In this document: positions 33,810 to 44,536 of the stretch, piece by piece
Layout: each line of letters begins with the position of its first letter
How positions within the stretch are numbered: position 1 is the first letter of the stretch
Source: Irpex lacteus
Lineage: Eukaryota > Basidiomycota > Agaricomycetes > Polyporales > Irpicaceae
NCBI GenBank assembly: GCA_001986395.2
Contig: MQVO02000008.1
Location: 434,001-498,000, forward strand
DNA length: 64,000 nt
Direction: 5' to 3'
Made by a program: the position numbers and the translations under genes
The notes under the pieces: model-generated
Database searches by the model: none
Told to the model about the DNA's origin: nothing
Seen by the model: only the letters and a program-made list of their open reading frames with translations

Positions 33810-36062
33810 ATGACCGACGTCGAGCGTGGGTACGCAAGATTGCATCCGACGAGTTCGACTGATAGCCTTGAATTGGAGAACTTACCTGCCCATTCTGCTT
33901 ATAGTCACCCATCGGACGCGCAAGTCAAGGCAAACGATGATACAGAGCGACAACCTTCGAAACAGAGTTCCATGTACGCGGAAATTCGGAAACGTGAGAA
34001 GGTGTTCTTGGATCGGCTTCGAGGGAAGGGTAGGCGAGTGCCTAGCTGGGCGCAGAGTGGCAAGAATGTGTTGACCTATTCGTGTAAGTTATTTATACTG
34101 GTGTTTTATTACAGCTCATTTAACGGAGCATAGGGATAAATGTCCTCTTTATCTTCATTCCGTTTGCATGGGCGTCACATTTCATGAATACGAACGGCCA
34201 CTGGCCCACACAGCTGACCTTCGCGTGTACGTATATTCATCTCTCAATCATCATTCGCGTCTTAAGTAATGCGAAAACACAGTGTGCTTTGTGGCTATTA
34301 TACCGCTGGAGAAGATGTTCGATTGGGGAGGCGAGCAAATGGCTCTATATCTCGGCAAAGACCTCGGTGACTTGGTCATAATCACACTTAACAAGTGAGT
34401 TCGTTGAGGATATAACATGGCAGTTACTGACTGCTGGGATATAGTGCCGTGGAGGCCGCGTTGGCAATCGCGCTGCTTCGCAAGTGCGAGTAAGTAATTC
34501 CGATGAGGACGGTTCATATTAGCCCATACTTAGAAGATGTGGTGTAGGCTTCGTCTTTTGCAAGCGACTATTGTCGGTATGCACATTTTTCCCAAGACTT
34601 CTCGTAGCCAGTACTCATTATTACCTGCAGGAGTGGTCATTTTGCATTTGCTCTTGATACCAGGGACAGCGTTTCTCGCCGGTGGAGCTCAGATATGGGA
34701 GCAGAATCTCCATCCACATCCTACGCAACTCAATCATTCCTTGCTCGCTGTTGGGTTCGTCACTAAACCTATCATATGCATGTACTGATACTGATAACCT
34801 TTCCAGAGTACTCACTATTCTCCTTCCTACCGCCTTCTTCGCTTCACTAGACCGCGGTGCACAGTCTGTTGCCACAAACGGCATCGCACAGTACTCCGGT
34901 GCGCTCCTCACGGACCTTACAAGGGACAAGGTTCTACGGATGAGTCGTGGTCTGGCTGTTGTTCTGCTTCTAATGTGAGCCAACCTCAGTCCCCTCCAAT
35001 GATGTCTCTGACAATATGATAACACCATCAGCTACGTCATGTCCCGTGTTTTTCTGCACAACCCTCCAGGCGAAGATAACGCACTTAAGGTAGCCCCAAA
35101 CGCTCCACTGCAACTCAAGCAAGAAGAGCAGCACCTCGCACACGCCGAGCCCGACGTCAATCCCTGGGTGTGCATCCTTTTGCTGGTGGTGACCGTCGGT
35201 ATCATGGCTGCCACTGCGGAATTCGTGAGTTCGATCGGCTTCTAGCCTCATATGATGAGACTCAACCCCTTATTTTTTCAAAAAAGCTCGTGGAAAGTAT
35301 CGAGAGCGTGCGCGAGTCTGGCAACATCCAAGAGGAGTATGTCTTTCCCATCCCAACCGTCCTTTCTCGTTGATTTCGATCATTTCTCATCTCCCGGATG
35401 TATTCGTAGATGGTTCGGTCTCATCCTCCTCCCAGTCGTCTCCTTCGCTGCAGATGGCGTCGTCGCCATCGCCTACTTCGCACACTCACTCCTCAACCAC
35501 GTCCTCCGGCGTAAAGCCCTCGAGCCACAAGAGCTCGCCAAAGCCCGCGCAATCGACCTCAGTATCCAGTTCACACTGTTTTGGATGCCGTTCCTCGTCT
35601 TGCTGGGGTGGTGGATCAACAAACCGATGCATCTGCTCTTCGGTAAGTGTCATGCCTACTCACCCATGTTAACGTAACAGAAGCTGAACCGAAATTCCCT
35701 TGTGTAGATTACTTTGAACTGGCGGTAGTACTTGGATCATGTTTCCTGGTGAACTACGTCACAGCAGACTCGAAGACGAACTGGGTCGAGGGTCTCATCA
35801 TGGTCTGCTTCTACATCATGATTGTACGTAGCCTTCACTATGCTTTGTCAAGCTACAGCCGCTCACTACAAGGCTTTACCCACTCACCTAGGCAATCTGC
35901 GCGTGGTTCTACACCGGTCAACCCGAGCTTGAGCTCATGCTCAGCTGCCCCGATAGCGTGGCGGCAGCACTTGCCGGAGAGGCCAGTGGCGAAGGCGCAG
36001 GTGGCGAGGGCAGTGGTGAAGCTGCTGAGCTTGCTGCTCGTCTGTTGAAGGCGATGCTTTGA
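33810..36062 (+). CDS. CAX-like cation/proton antiporter, copy 3
   Basis: The start at 33810 gives MTDVERGYARL, parallel to MADIERGY in the other copies. The shared block WDRLRGKGRRVP reads LDRLRGKGRRVPSWAQS here. The first alpha-repeat is LNNAVEAALA, the acidic loop is EEQHLAHAEPD and the second repeat is LILLPVVSFAADGVVAI. The last membrane segments (DYFELAVVLGSCFLVNYVT and GLIMVCFYIMI) are well kept. The tail is Gly/Glu/Ala-rich and ends AARLLKAML at 36062. An additional short intron splits the final part (about 35824-35892), where copies 1 and 2 have one continuous exon. No stop or frameshift was seen within the exons. Confidence 0.84.
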
Positions 36063-36415
36063 GCGTCATCCACAATACTCTTTTCTTTTGCTTCTTCCTA
36101 TCATTCTATCACACCCTTTCGCCCCCCATTGCATTTTTAATGGATCTATACGCATATGCTGATCATCATTTAGCACACGTTTCTTCTTCTGTTGTCGCAT
36201 ATATACATATCTTGCTCTCTATCACGCTCACACACGCAAGCTTGCTTCCTCATGTCTCTCTGCACGGATTCGGATCTGGATACGTCTTACGCTGTATTAA
36301 TCTAATATCGCATGCCCACAATACATAACACTATATACCAAAACAGTTCGACCGAAACAAGTGAATGGAAGAGGCTGCTTCGACCTGTACGCCTCGCTCC
36401 CATAGGACATGCCAT
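36063..36415. other. Spacer between convergent CAX-like 3 and AUR1
   Basis: T-rich 3' flanks of both genes. No gene seen. Confidence 0.6.
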
Positions 36416-37780
36416 TTACCGCTCAGCTCGAGTAGGCGTCGGAGGGAAATTGAACGAGCTCGTAATCGGACTCCAGCCTTCGTCTCCTCTCTCCTCCGAC
36501 CTAATCAAACTCGCGATGCTCGCCGTATGCCGGTGGCTCTTCTTGGGATCTACACCAGCCCCGCCACCTCCTCCAGACCTCACCAAGGGCGTGGCAGAGT
36601 TGGGGCCGTTGGGCATGGGCGAACGATACGCGATGTCCATCTCCTCTTCATCCGACTCAACGTCGGACCCTTCCTCCAAATCATAATCCGCAGCACGCAT
36701 GATATGCCCGTTACCACGTCCACCGCGCGAGCGAGTGGGATCCTCCAGGTCATAGATCTCGTATTTCGACCTACGCCCGCCGTTAGGGCCTAACCCACCA
36801 GGAGGGGCAGTCGCCATGGGACCTTTGAGCTCATCGGGGAGCAGCAAGTAAAAGCATGCAACGGCGAGACATGCACCTCCGACGACGTCGATGAGGTAGT
36901 GATGCGTCATGTACATCGTCGCCCAGTACAGAATGGCGACGTACGTCCAGACATAGGTCGTCATCTGCGGGAAGAAGTGCGAGACGAAGAGGGCCTCGAG
37001 GGTTCCGCAGCCTGCGTGCAGGGAGGGGAAGGCCCCGAACGGGAGGGGGGAGTTGGTGAATGCTGCGGTGTAGCCGTTCCCTCCGAAGAGTCTGTCAATG
37101 CGCAGGAGGCCGCCTGGGGAGCCTTGCATGCCGTAGTTTGCTGGGGTGAGACCGTGCACAACTTCGTACCATGGAGGAGCGGTAGGAAGGAGGATTTGGC
37201 ACATAACACCGATCATGTTGACGTAGCCGAAGATTCGACCCCATTGGTGGAGGGCTTCCTTTGGTCGGAAGAGCCAGATGAAGGCTGCGACGACGAAGGG
37301 GATAACGTAGTGGCCTACGCCGTAGGGTATCCAGGCGATGATGTCAAGGATTGGGTGTGTGAAACGAGTGAGGATGGATGAGATGTTTGCGCCGTAGAGA
37401 ACGGATTCGAGCGTTGGCAGGAGTACGACGGAGACGCCTGGTCGGTAGGAAGCCGGGATGAAACGGTTGCTGTAGAATGCGAGGAGGTAGGAGAATATGG
37501 GACTCGCGGGGACGAAGAATTGGGATGTGAAGGGAATGATGAGTGCAATGGTGTAGAGTAGGGGTATCAACAGTTTGAGGGGGTAGCCGGGTACTTGCAT
37601 GATCGCTAGCCAGAATGTAGCCAGGAAGATCTGAAATAGATATATGCTGTCCGAAAGAGTCCATTGGTGTTTCCTCAGCTTGTTGAAGGTGTCACTTGGA
37701 GACAGAGACTTGTCCAGACGACCGACGGCTGCTACGAAGGCAATCCATACCGTACGCAACGGTCTTGGGAGATTGCTCAT
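36416..37780 (-). CDS. AUR1: Inositol phosphorylceramide synthase catalytic subunit
   Basis: A single uninterrupted frame of 454 residues. AUR1 transfers phosphoinositol from phosphatidylinositol to ceramide in the Golgi; it is essential in fungi and is the target of aureobasidin A. Several membrane helices are visible (IFLATFWLAIMQV, LIPLLYTIALIIPF and others). The PAP2-type catalytic motifs are GAFPSLHAG (His255) and MTHHYLIDVVGG (His294, Asp298). LLPTAPPWYE and GMQGSPGGLLRIDRLFG are typical AUR1 signatures. The C-terminus is a hydrophilic, acidic and Ser/Gly-rich tail of about 130 residues, longer than in yeast (the yeast protein is 401 residues). The lack of introns is unusual among its neighbours. 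Confidence 0.96.
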   Translation of the reverse strand: MSNLPRPLRTVWIAFVAAVGRLDKSLSPSDTFNKLRKHQWTLSDSIYLFQIFLATFWLAIMQVPGYPLKLLIPLLYTIALIIPFTSQFFVPASPIFSYLLAFYSNRFIPASYRPGVSVVLLPTLESVLYGANISSILTRFTHPILDIIAWIPYGVGHYVIPFVVAAFIWLFRPKEALHQWGRIFGYVNMIGVMCQILLPTAPPWYEVVHGLTPANYGMQGSPGGLLRIDRLFGGNGYTAAFTNSPLPFGAFPSLHAGCGTLEALFVSHFFPQMTTYVWTYVAILYWATMYMTHHYLIDVVGGACLAVACFYLLLPDELKGPMATAPPGGLGPNGGRRSKYEIYDLEDPTRSRGGRGNGHIMRAADYDLEEGSDVESDEEEMDIAYRSPMPNGPNSATPLVRSGGGGGAGVDPKKSHRHTASIASLIRSEERGDEGWSPITSSFNFPPTPTRAER

Positions 37781-38513
37781 CGTCTACCAAAATATCAACT
37801 GTGAATCAAGCTACAGCATAGAATATCACGCACATATTGAATCCCAGGTACGTATTCTCCTCTGCTTCGTCTCTACCTTCCTTCCTGCAAAACGTCGTAT
37901 ACCTGGGCTGCCCGGTGTACGCGTCTAGCCTCTGCGAAGGAAACCTGTCTGAAGAAAGCCAGTTTTTAAGTAAGCAATGTCATCTGGTGGTCATATTCGC
38001 AAGCATCTTGCCTTACCACAAACAAATAAAATCGAGGCGCAATGACGGACGACCAGCAACCTGGACGAAACCCGAAAGGGCAGCTGGGCTTCATGCGCGC
38101 CTATCAAGAATAAAGACGCTCGCCACAATGATCAAGCTACTTAGCCGCCGAACATATCGCTTTCAACCAGACGGCCATGGTATGTCAAGAATAACTCACG
38201 CTGCACCCAAGAACACAGATGTGCAGTGCTAAGTGAACATTCTCCTTATCTAACTGCTTCTTTGAACTCTTCTCAGCATTTATGAGCGCGAGCCGAGACA
38301 CCTTGGCAGCTGCGCACACGTACATCGTCGGACTCGGAAGATGATGGTCCACAAACACAGATGTAGTACTTAATGACACCGGTGGGCAGTGCGGCGCCCT
38401 TGTGAACTACGTTCAATCTCCCTCTCAACTGTCCCGGTTAGTACCATCTATGCATCCCTTGCACTAGCCCTGATTGCTCTGGCAGAGTTTGGCTTGCTCG
38501 AATAGAGGCGTGT
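37781..38513. other. Divergent spacer, AUR1 / F-box-like gene
   Basis: It contains the AUR1 promoter on its left side. No gene is seen. Confidence 0.5.
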
Positions 38514-40223
38514 TTGCCACTCTTCCTTATGAGCAGACTACAATTAATAAACGCAAGAAAGAGGAACCAGAATAATAGACAGGGGTTCACACTCCCTCTG
38601 CTAGCTCCCTCCATCATTTCCCTCATTCTTTCCCAACTCGCTACACCGACGTCCCCTCGCAAGCATGAGGATCTCCGTGTCGCCTCATTGGTCTGCGCGG
38701 TCTGGCGTCCCATTGCCCAGGCACTTCTCTTTAGCCTCACCACATCTATGGTCAAACTTCGTCCTAGGACATGGAACGACGAGCTTCCTCGATTGACCCT
38801 CTTCCTCCAAAGCTCACTAGCTGTCGCGTCGAATATCACGTCTTTAGCTATTCGAGGAATAGAGACGAAATCCGAGTCCTCAAATTTGGTTCCAGCAGCT
38901 ATGATATACAAGATTCTCGGACTTCTTCCTACTTTGAAGAGGCTAATGCTGCAGCGAATTACGATATTTGTTCCGCCCGGGAATCGTCCCTGGCCTTTCG
39001 ACTTCGCACTAGAGCGCCTTGAGCTGCTTGACGTCGCCTTCGCCTATGGTACGCGGCTACATCTTGCAGGTCCTTTGGACGAATTTCTTTCGCCATTCAA
39101 GACGATCGATATTCTCATTGTACGGCCAGCTATCCCGATGGAACGTATTAGTGCTGTGCTAGACCAGCCTTCAGTTTCTGAAGCTCAAGCCATGGACGAC
39201 ATACCCCGCGAAGACTCTGCACTCCAGAAAGCAGTATACCCAGCCATTCAACATCTAGATGTCGACTTTCCGTTAGCAGAAAAGTTCGTTCTGCGGTATC
39301 TCAGCTCCCTTCCACCACTTCCCGACGTCAACGAACATCAGTCATCAGTCATCACGATCCCGAATCCGCGACCCGTAACATGTCCACTCCGAAAGCTCAG
39401 GCTAAACCTCATTTTCCGCTCACACTGGACCGACGCTCTCATAGCCCTCCAACACCCTGCAGTGTCACAAGGACTTGAGGATCTCGAGTTGATCGTACAC
39501 ATAGTCCCTGTGTCCGTGTCGATGTTCTCTCATGAATTGTCTAGACCATGCACTGTTCGTAAGTTTTATTCTCTGTATATTCCTAGTTGCGAAAATCTCC
39601 GATATACTGATAACCTCTTCTCAGCCACTACCGATGACGCCGAGAGCCTGTACGAATTACTCGCGCACCTAACGCACCTTCGACGATTTACGCTTATCGT
39701 GTTCCCCAACTCACCTTCGCACTCCAGCAAGCACTTCTGCGCAGAGTTTGTCTCGAGAGTGTTGCAATCGCTACCGCACAGTGCAGCTCGAGCAATGGAG
39801 GTGCGGTTGGGGCTTCCGTGGCTTAAGCCTCACAGACGAATGAAATGCCAGTGGGCTTCCCAAAACAACGAAGGAGAGCAGGAGGTATGGGAAGTGATGA
39901 ATAACGCGCTTCACAAGCTACTAAGACTGGAAGACACGCCTACGACAGCCAATTTGCAAAAGAAGTCAGTGGGACCGCGAATAACGTGGCTTCTTCCACC
40001 GATGGACACCAAGCCACCGAAACATCAGTGGAGAGCGCGGTTACGATGTAGACGCGCCAAGGAGACTACGAACCGAGCTTGGACAATGAAGGTAGTTTCC
40101 GGATACCTTCGGGACGTGCATCAACGGAGGTCGTTGGCGTTTGAAAATGCTGTGCTTCCCGATGTAAAGGCTTATCTCTTATGGAAACATTCCGTGGTGA
40201 AGCTAACGAAATTCACAACTTAG
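38514..40223 (+). CDS. F-box-like protein of unknown target
   Basis: The open frame encodes 569 residues. Near the N-terminus PLLAPSIISLILSQLATPT ... LRVASLVCAVWRPIAQALLF has the L-P/I-I-x-L-I-L ... LxxxSLVCxxW pattern of F-box domains in basidiomycete proteins, and the rest resembles their irregular leucine-rich C-terminal halves. Such proteins bind Skp1 in SCF ubiquitin ligases. A stretch at 39559-39624 begins gtaagt, contains ctgataac as a possible branch point and ends ttctcag; it is 66 nt, so splicing it out keeps the frame and gives 547 residues. The residues it encodes look unlike their surroundings, so I think it is an intron. The start could also be the second Met (MSRLQL). Confidence 0.65.
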   Translation: MPLFLMSRLQLINARKRNQNNRQGFTLPLLAPSIISLILSQLATPTSPRKHEDLRVASLVCAVWRPIAQALLFSLTTSMVKLRPRTWNDELPRLTLFLQSSLAVASNITSLAIRGIETKSESSNLVPAAMIYKILGLLPTLKRLMLQRITIFVPPGNRPWPFDFALERLELLDVAFAYGTRLHLAGPLDEFLSPFKTIDILIVRPAIPMERISAVLDQPSVSEAQAMDDIPREDSALQKAVYPAIQHLDVDFPLAEKFVLRYLSSLPPLPDVNEHQSSVITIPNPRPVTCPLRKLRLNLIFRSHWTDALIALQHPAVSQGLEDLELIVHIVPVSVSMFSHELSRPCTVRKFYSLYIPSCENLRYTDNLFSATTDDAESLYELLAHLTHLRRFTLIVFPNSPSHSSKHFCAEFVSRVLQSLPHSAARAMEVRLGLPWLKPHRRMKCQWASQNNEGEQEVWEVMNNALHKLLRLEDTPTTANLQKKSVGPRITWLLPPMDTKPPKHQWRARLRCRRAKETTNRAWTMKVVSGYLRDVHQRRSLAFENAVLPDVKAYLLWKHSVVKLTKFTT

Positions 40224-40426
40224 GATGTCGGTGAATCGTCAGGAGCCTAAGGGTACCGTGAATAAAATAATACATCTGTTCGGGTCTACTATTCCAAACA
40301 ATATAGCCAGTGGTAGTCAAGCCAAGTCTGAAGATGCTAGACGTGTGAATCTACTTCATACGAAGATGTCATAACCAGGTGTACAACAAAAACACATGCT
40401 CGTTGAATGAAAAAGCGGCCCTACCA

Positions 40427-43400
40427 CTATGTGCGTCCCACTGGAGTTGATACTGGGGAGGCTGCTGCGCTGCTGTAATCGTCGGAATAATATCCCCCTG
40501 GAGAGGAATACCTGGTATACGCCGGCCTCGGCTGACCTGTAATCCGGGGATCATTTGGAGGGAGAACAGGTGTCATTTGGCCCCTGACATCCTCAGAGCC
40601 CTCACCTTCCACCTGTGATTTCCATATCTGAATTTCACCATCCTGTGTCCCAATAGCAAACATATAGTGGTCTTTCAAGCCTCGATTCCAGGATAAGGCT
40701 GCAAGCTCCTTGTCTGGCGAATCGGACCAGATATTGATGCGATGAAGAAGCTCAGCGGATATGCAATCCCACAAATATATGGTGCCCCCTGCGGTTTCAT
40801 AGTCCTCTCAGTGCGTACTCGTACGATTTCAGATAGTAGATGGTTTACCTTTCGCCATCCGCAGGACCGTGTTATCTTTATCGCCCCCAAAAATGCTTGG
40901 AAGAGCTGCGAATTCGGTGTCCTTAGCATAGTAGCTGCGTTGCAGGCTAAGGCGTGCGTTAGGCCGATCGGTATTAAACCGCCAATATTGAGTTGGCGAC
41001 TAAATAGAATCAAAGTACTGTGTTAGCTTAGACGAAAAAAATGCTTAAATTAGGCGATTCCAACCCTATTTGCGTAGCTGATCAGAATTCGTTCGTTATC
41101 TGACGCTAACGCAATGTCGCTTATCTTGTGGTACACTCGTATTTGCCTTATAGGTAAGGTCAGTTCATATTTTATTGATCGAAACTACCACTTGAAAGCG
41201 ACTTACGCAACGACATGGCGATTGACCAAATCCCAGACTGAGTAAAACGACAGCGTAGGGTAAGAGGTCTGTCATTGAAATATATGTGTTCTCGAACTCT
41301 TACTAGTAATACCGTGGCTTTGCCCTGAGATGCCTTCTTGGTGGATTTTGACGGTACGAAGTATCATCCAACGTGACTTACGGTCCGACGTGACACGGAT
41401 GCTCCGTATCTCCGAGTCGGATTGAGAGGTCACGAAGTCAAGTTCTTGCACCTTGTTTGGCTCCAGGTTTCTTATACTCTCGCTCTCAGTGCTTGTGACC
41501 TAGAAGATACAGAGCCGATCAAGATGCGACTATAATCTCAGGGATGGGAGCGTACCATCTGAACTGTCATGACCTTCCTTCCCTGTACAAAGAAAATGGC
41601 TATGGTACCGACTTTAGTTGATGACGCTGGCAACAAGCAATGAGGCCTACCACTACCATCACTGTTCCAAGCGGCACAGCTGAGCTTGTGTTCCTCCCCC
41701 TGGGGTGTTAGATACTCGCCACTCTGTCGAGGATCTATGTCTTCAAGTTCTTGTGGAGAATCGGTCTAAGACGGACGTGAGATAAATATAAACGACTCAT
41801 GCGAGACAATCACATACATGGCTCAATGTCCACACTGCCAACTTGCGGTTTGAGAGCACTAGCACCTGCTTGCTGTCGCGGGACCTGATATTGGATCGCA
41901 AATAGCTAAGCATATCATGTTTTCTGATAAAATAATATGTGCGACGTACCAGACGATGGAAGAGGAGGTGCCAAAACCAAGCTCCACTGGCTCGCTTGCG
42001 GATGACGGCTGTTGATGAGATGAACTTTGTACTGACCTACGCTGAAGGGTCGAAAGACGCACATGGACACACTGTAGATATGCTCTAGGACTAGTAAGCC
42101 TAGGTGGGAGATTTTTTCTTAGCAGTTTTGGGGGTATTGCGCCACTGCATGTCATACCTCATGTCGGAGGCGAGGAGATGTGTACCATCTGGTGAGAACC
42201 GCAAGGACAAACCTAACCCGGCACGGTCCTGGGTGCGTAACTTCTGAGATACCATCACCATCTTCTTTATCTTCTCTTTACGCTCCTTGAACTGTAGTGT
42301 ATCAATAGGGAGATTTGTCATATGTTTGAGACCTTGAGAAGGTATAGAGAGAGGCGTGCCCTTGCGGAGGTATTGGATCTCCTGAATAACACGTCGTATA
42401 CCCTCACGCCAGCGATGCTTTGCAATCTGGCTCTTGTCCATGGAGTCTTTGTCTTGGCTTCCCCAAAAGGGAATAATTGCGTGCAAATCCCCAAGCTTGA
42501 ATTCAAAGTCATGCAAAGCATCATGATTCTCAACCTTGCCTTTCCCTAAAACCACAAAATCATTATTCAGAATTGAAACGCGGCATGGATGTAACAAACC
42601 TTGTAAATATTTTCCTAGATCAACAAGCCATACTTTGCCTCTGAGATATTTGAAAACCAGGAGCTCGCATATGAACCACGCGGACACGGCAATGAGTCCC
42701 AGGCACAATGTAACCGACAGTACGGTGGTTACGATGCGGGTAGCTCTGTTCTGTTTGGCAATATCAATACCTGCTCAGTGAATTGTCTGGTAGAACTAAC
42801 CTGGTCCGGCAAGAATCCAATGAGTATAATGGCCACAAAAGAGCATGTGATAGCAAGAACGAGGAAAACAAGTGGGAAGGCTTTGATCGATACGCGTACC
42901 CACCACGGAAGGTGACTATCTGGGGACCGACTGAGGAGCAATATTGTGTCAGCATAACAAATGATCTACTCCAAAACGAACTCACAAAATAGCTTGGGTC
43001 CAACTCAGCGCCAGGAGCCCATTCACCGTTGATCCAATGCTGAAAATTAGGCACATGTACCACATGATCACGAGCGTTGTACGGAGCGCTCCTGGAGCAA
43101 CTGGGTATATCTGGAGCATGGATGATGCCACGCCTGCAAATAATGTGGCTACAACAGTTTGATTCTGCAGATTATCGATATTGTGGTCCTGAGAGGCCTT
43201 GACGGTAGGTATGCCTGTGAATTTAGCTTTGTCAGCCTATAATATTACCAGAAGATATGAGTTACGTGCCTATCGTCGTAAATGGAATGAAACGACTAGC
43301 AAGAGATTCAAGGTAGTTCCCCAGATCACCCATGGCATCATCAAGAAAGTGGCGCATAGCCAGGGGATCGGAATCATCTGGATCATGGGGTTAAAACCCT

Positions 43401-44536
43401 TCGGAACCAATGTATGAACAGATTCACCTTCATGTCTATGAATGAAATAGGCGAATGTCTGAGCGGACGATCAGTTAAATTACAGCTCAATAAAGGCTAT
43501 AACACCTGCCTCCAAATCATGCGCGATGGACGAATCGGGTATCTCGTCCACAAACTGTGGAAACTGCCTGAAGCAATCAAAGAGATTTCGGACTTCTTCT
43601 GAGAGCAGACGAAGCTCCTCCGCTAGAATTTTAGACACGTCCCGGGGGTGGATATTCTCAAGTGGTGGCTTTTTCTCTTGGGCTGAACTTGAAGCTGTGC
43701 TCGCCTTCCTTTGTGGAGGGAGTGCTAAAGGGTTGGGAGCTTTGATGAGGTGAGCTCCAATGTTCACGGGGTAGAGAGACCTCGCATTCTTCTGGAATAC
43801 ATGCAAGACCCGGCCAAGTCCATCGCGTAGGCGAGTAGAGGCAGAAACAATGCCGGCAGAGCTTCCTAATTTGCGTGCTTTGTTGCATAGGTTGCGTAGC
43901 TAGATGCCTGTGATGAATAGAACTGCGAGAATTATACTACGGAATTCACCTCTACGTCCAATGTCATAATTTGTCTGAGAAATGACTATCAGCGATAAGA
44001 GGGTCGCCACCACTATGATAGAACCGACCTTTCAAACTTGACATATATCTCATGTCCCACACGTGTCTGCTTCGTACTACCAGTCACTGGATTTACTTTA
44101 GTATAGGTACTGTATACACAGCAAGTGAATGTATACCCTGTTTGTAACCTTCGTCCTCAGTCATTCGAGGCTTGTGTTGAGGCATAGTACACAATATAAG
44201 CTTCGCGCGGATAGCAGTGCAAGAAAACATAAGTACCTCAGGCCGGTCATTCGATTTCACTAGTCCCCTGGGAAAACTGTCAGATATTGTAGTGACGGTG
44301 AGTCCAAAGAATTACCTTTCAGACTTTGCGTGCGGCTGTATTGGTGTCTGTGTCTCCGGGTCCTGGACAAGCGTATCTACTGGAGGATGTTAATGGAGCA
44401 TGAGCGGTGGGTTTCTCAGTCAAAAAGCTGATAAACTACCGGTGTGTCTCTTCTCCATAATCTCCTGGAGCGAGGATGTTTCAGATAGCGTGCGGGAGCG
44501 TCTCTGAGAGACTGAACTTCCGGGACTACTACTCAT
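40427..44536 (-). CDS. Multi-pass membrane protein with C-terminal WD40 repeats
   Basis: A large gene with many introns. The start exon encodes MSSSPGSSVSQRRSRTLSET and joins in phase to VDTLVQDPETQTPIQPHAKSE. Then come a soluble helical part (43480-43900: RLRDGLGRVLHVFQ ... AEELRLLSEEVRNLFDCFRQ), several membrane segments (TLFAGVASSMLQIYPVAPGA, LVIMWYMCLIFSIGSTVNGL, FPLVFLVLAITCSFVAIILI, VTLCLGLIAVSAWFICELLV) and, from about 42250 leftward, WD40 repeats beginning LRFSPDGTHLLASD and ending AIGTQDGEIQIWKS. A Ser/Pro/Tyr-rich tail closes it. I recognise the architecture (membrane domain fused to a propeller) but not a named family. I did not resolve all exons in 40800-42100. Confidence 0.65.

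Noticed and set aside
36899..37381. Plus-strand open frame of 160 codons across AUR1
   Set aside because: It is the shadow of the AUR1 coding strand, Glu/Asp/Gly-rich by codon complement, with no motifs.
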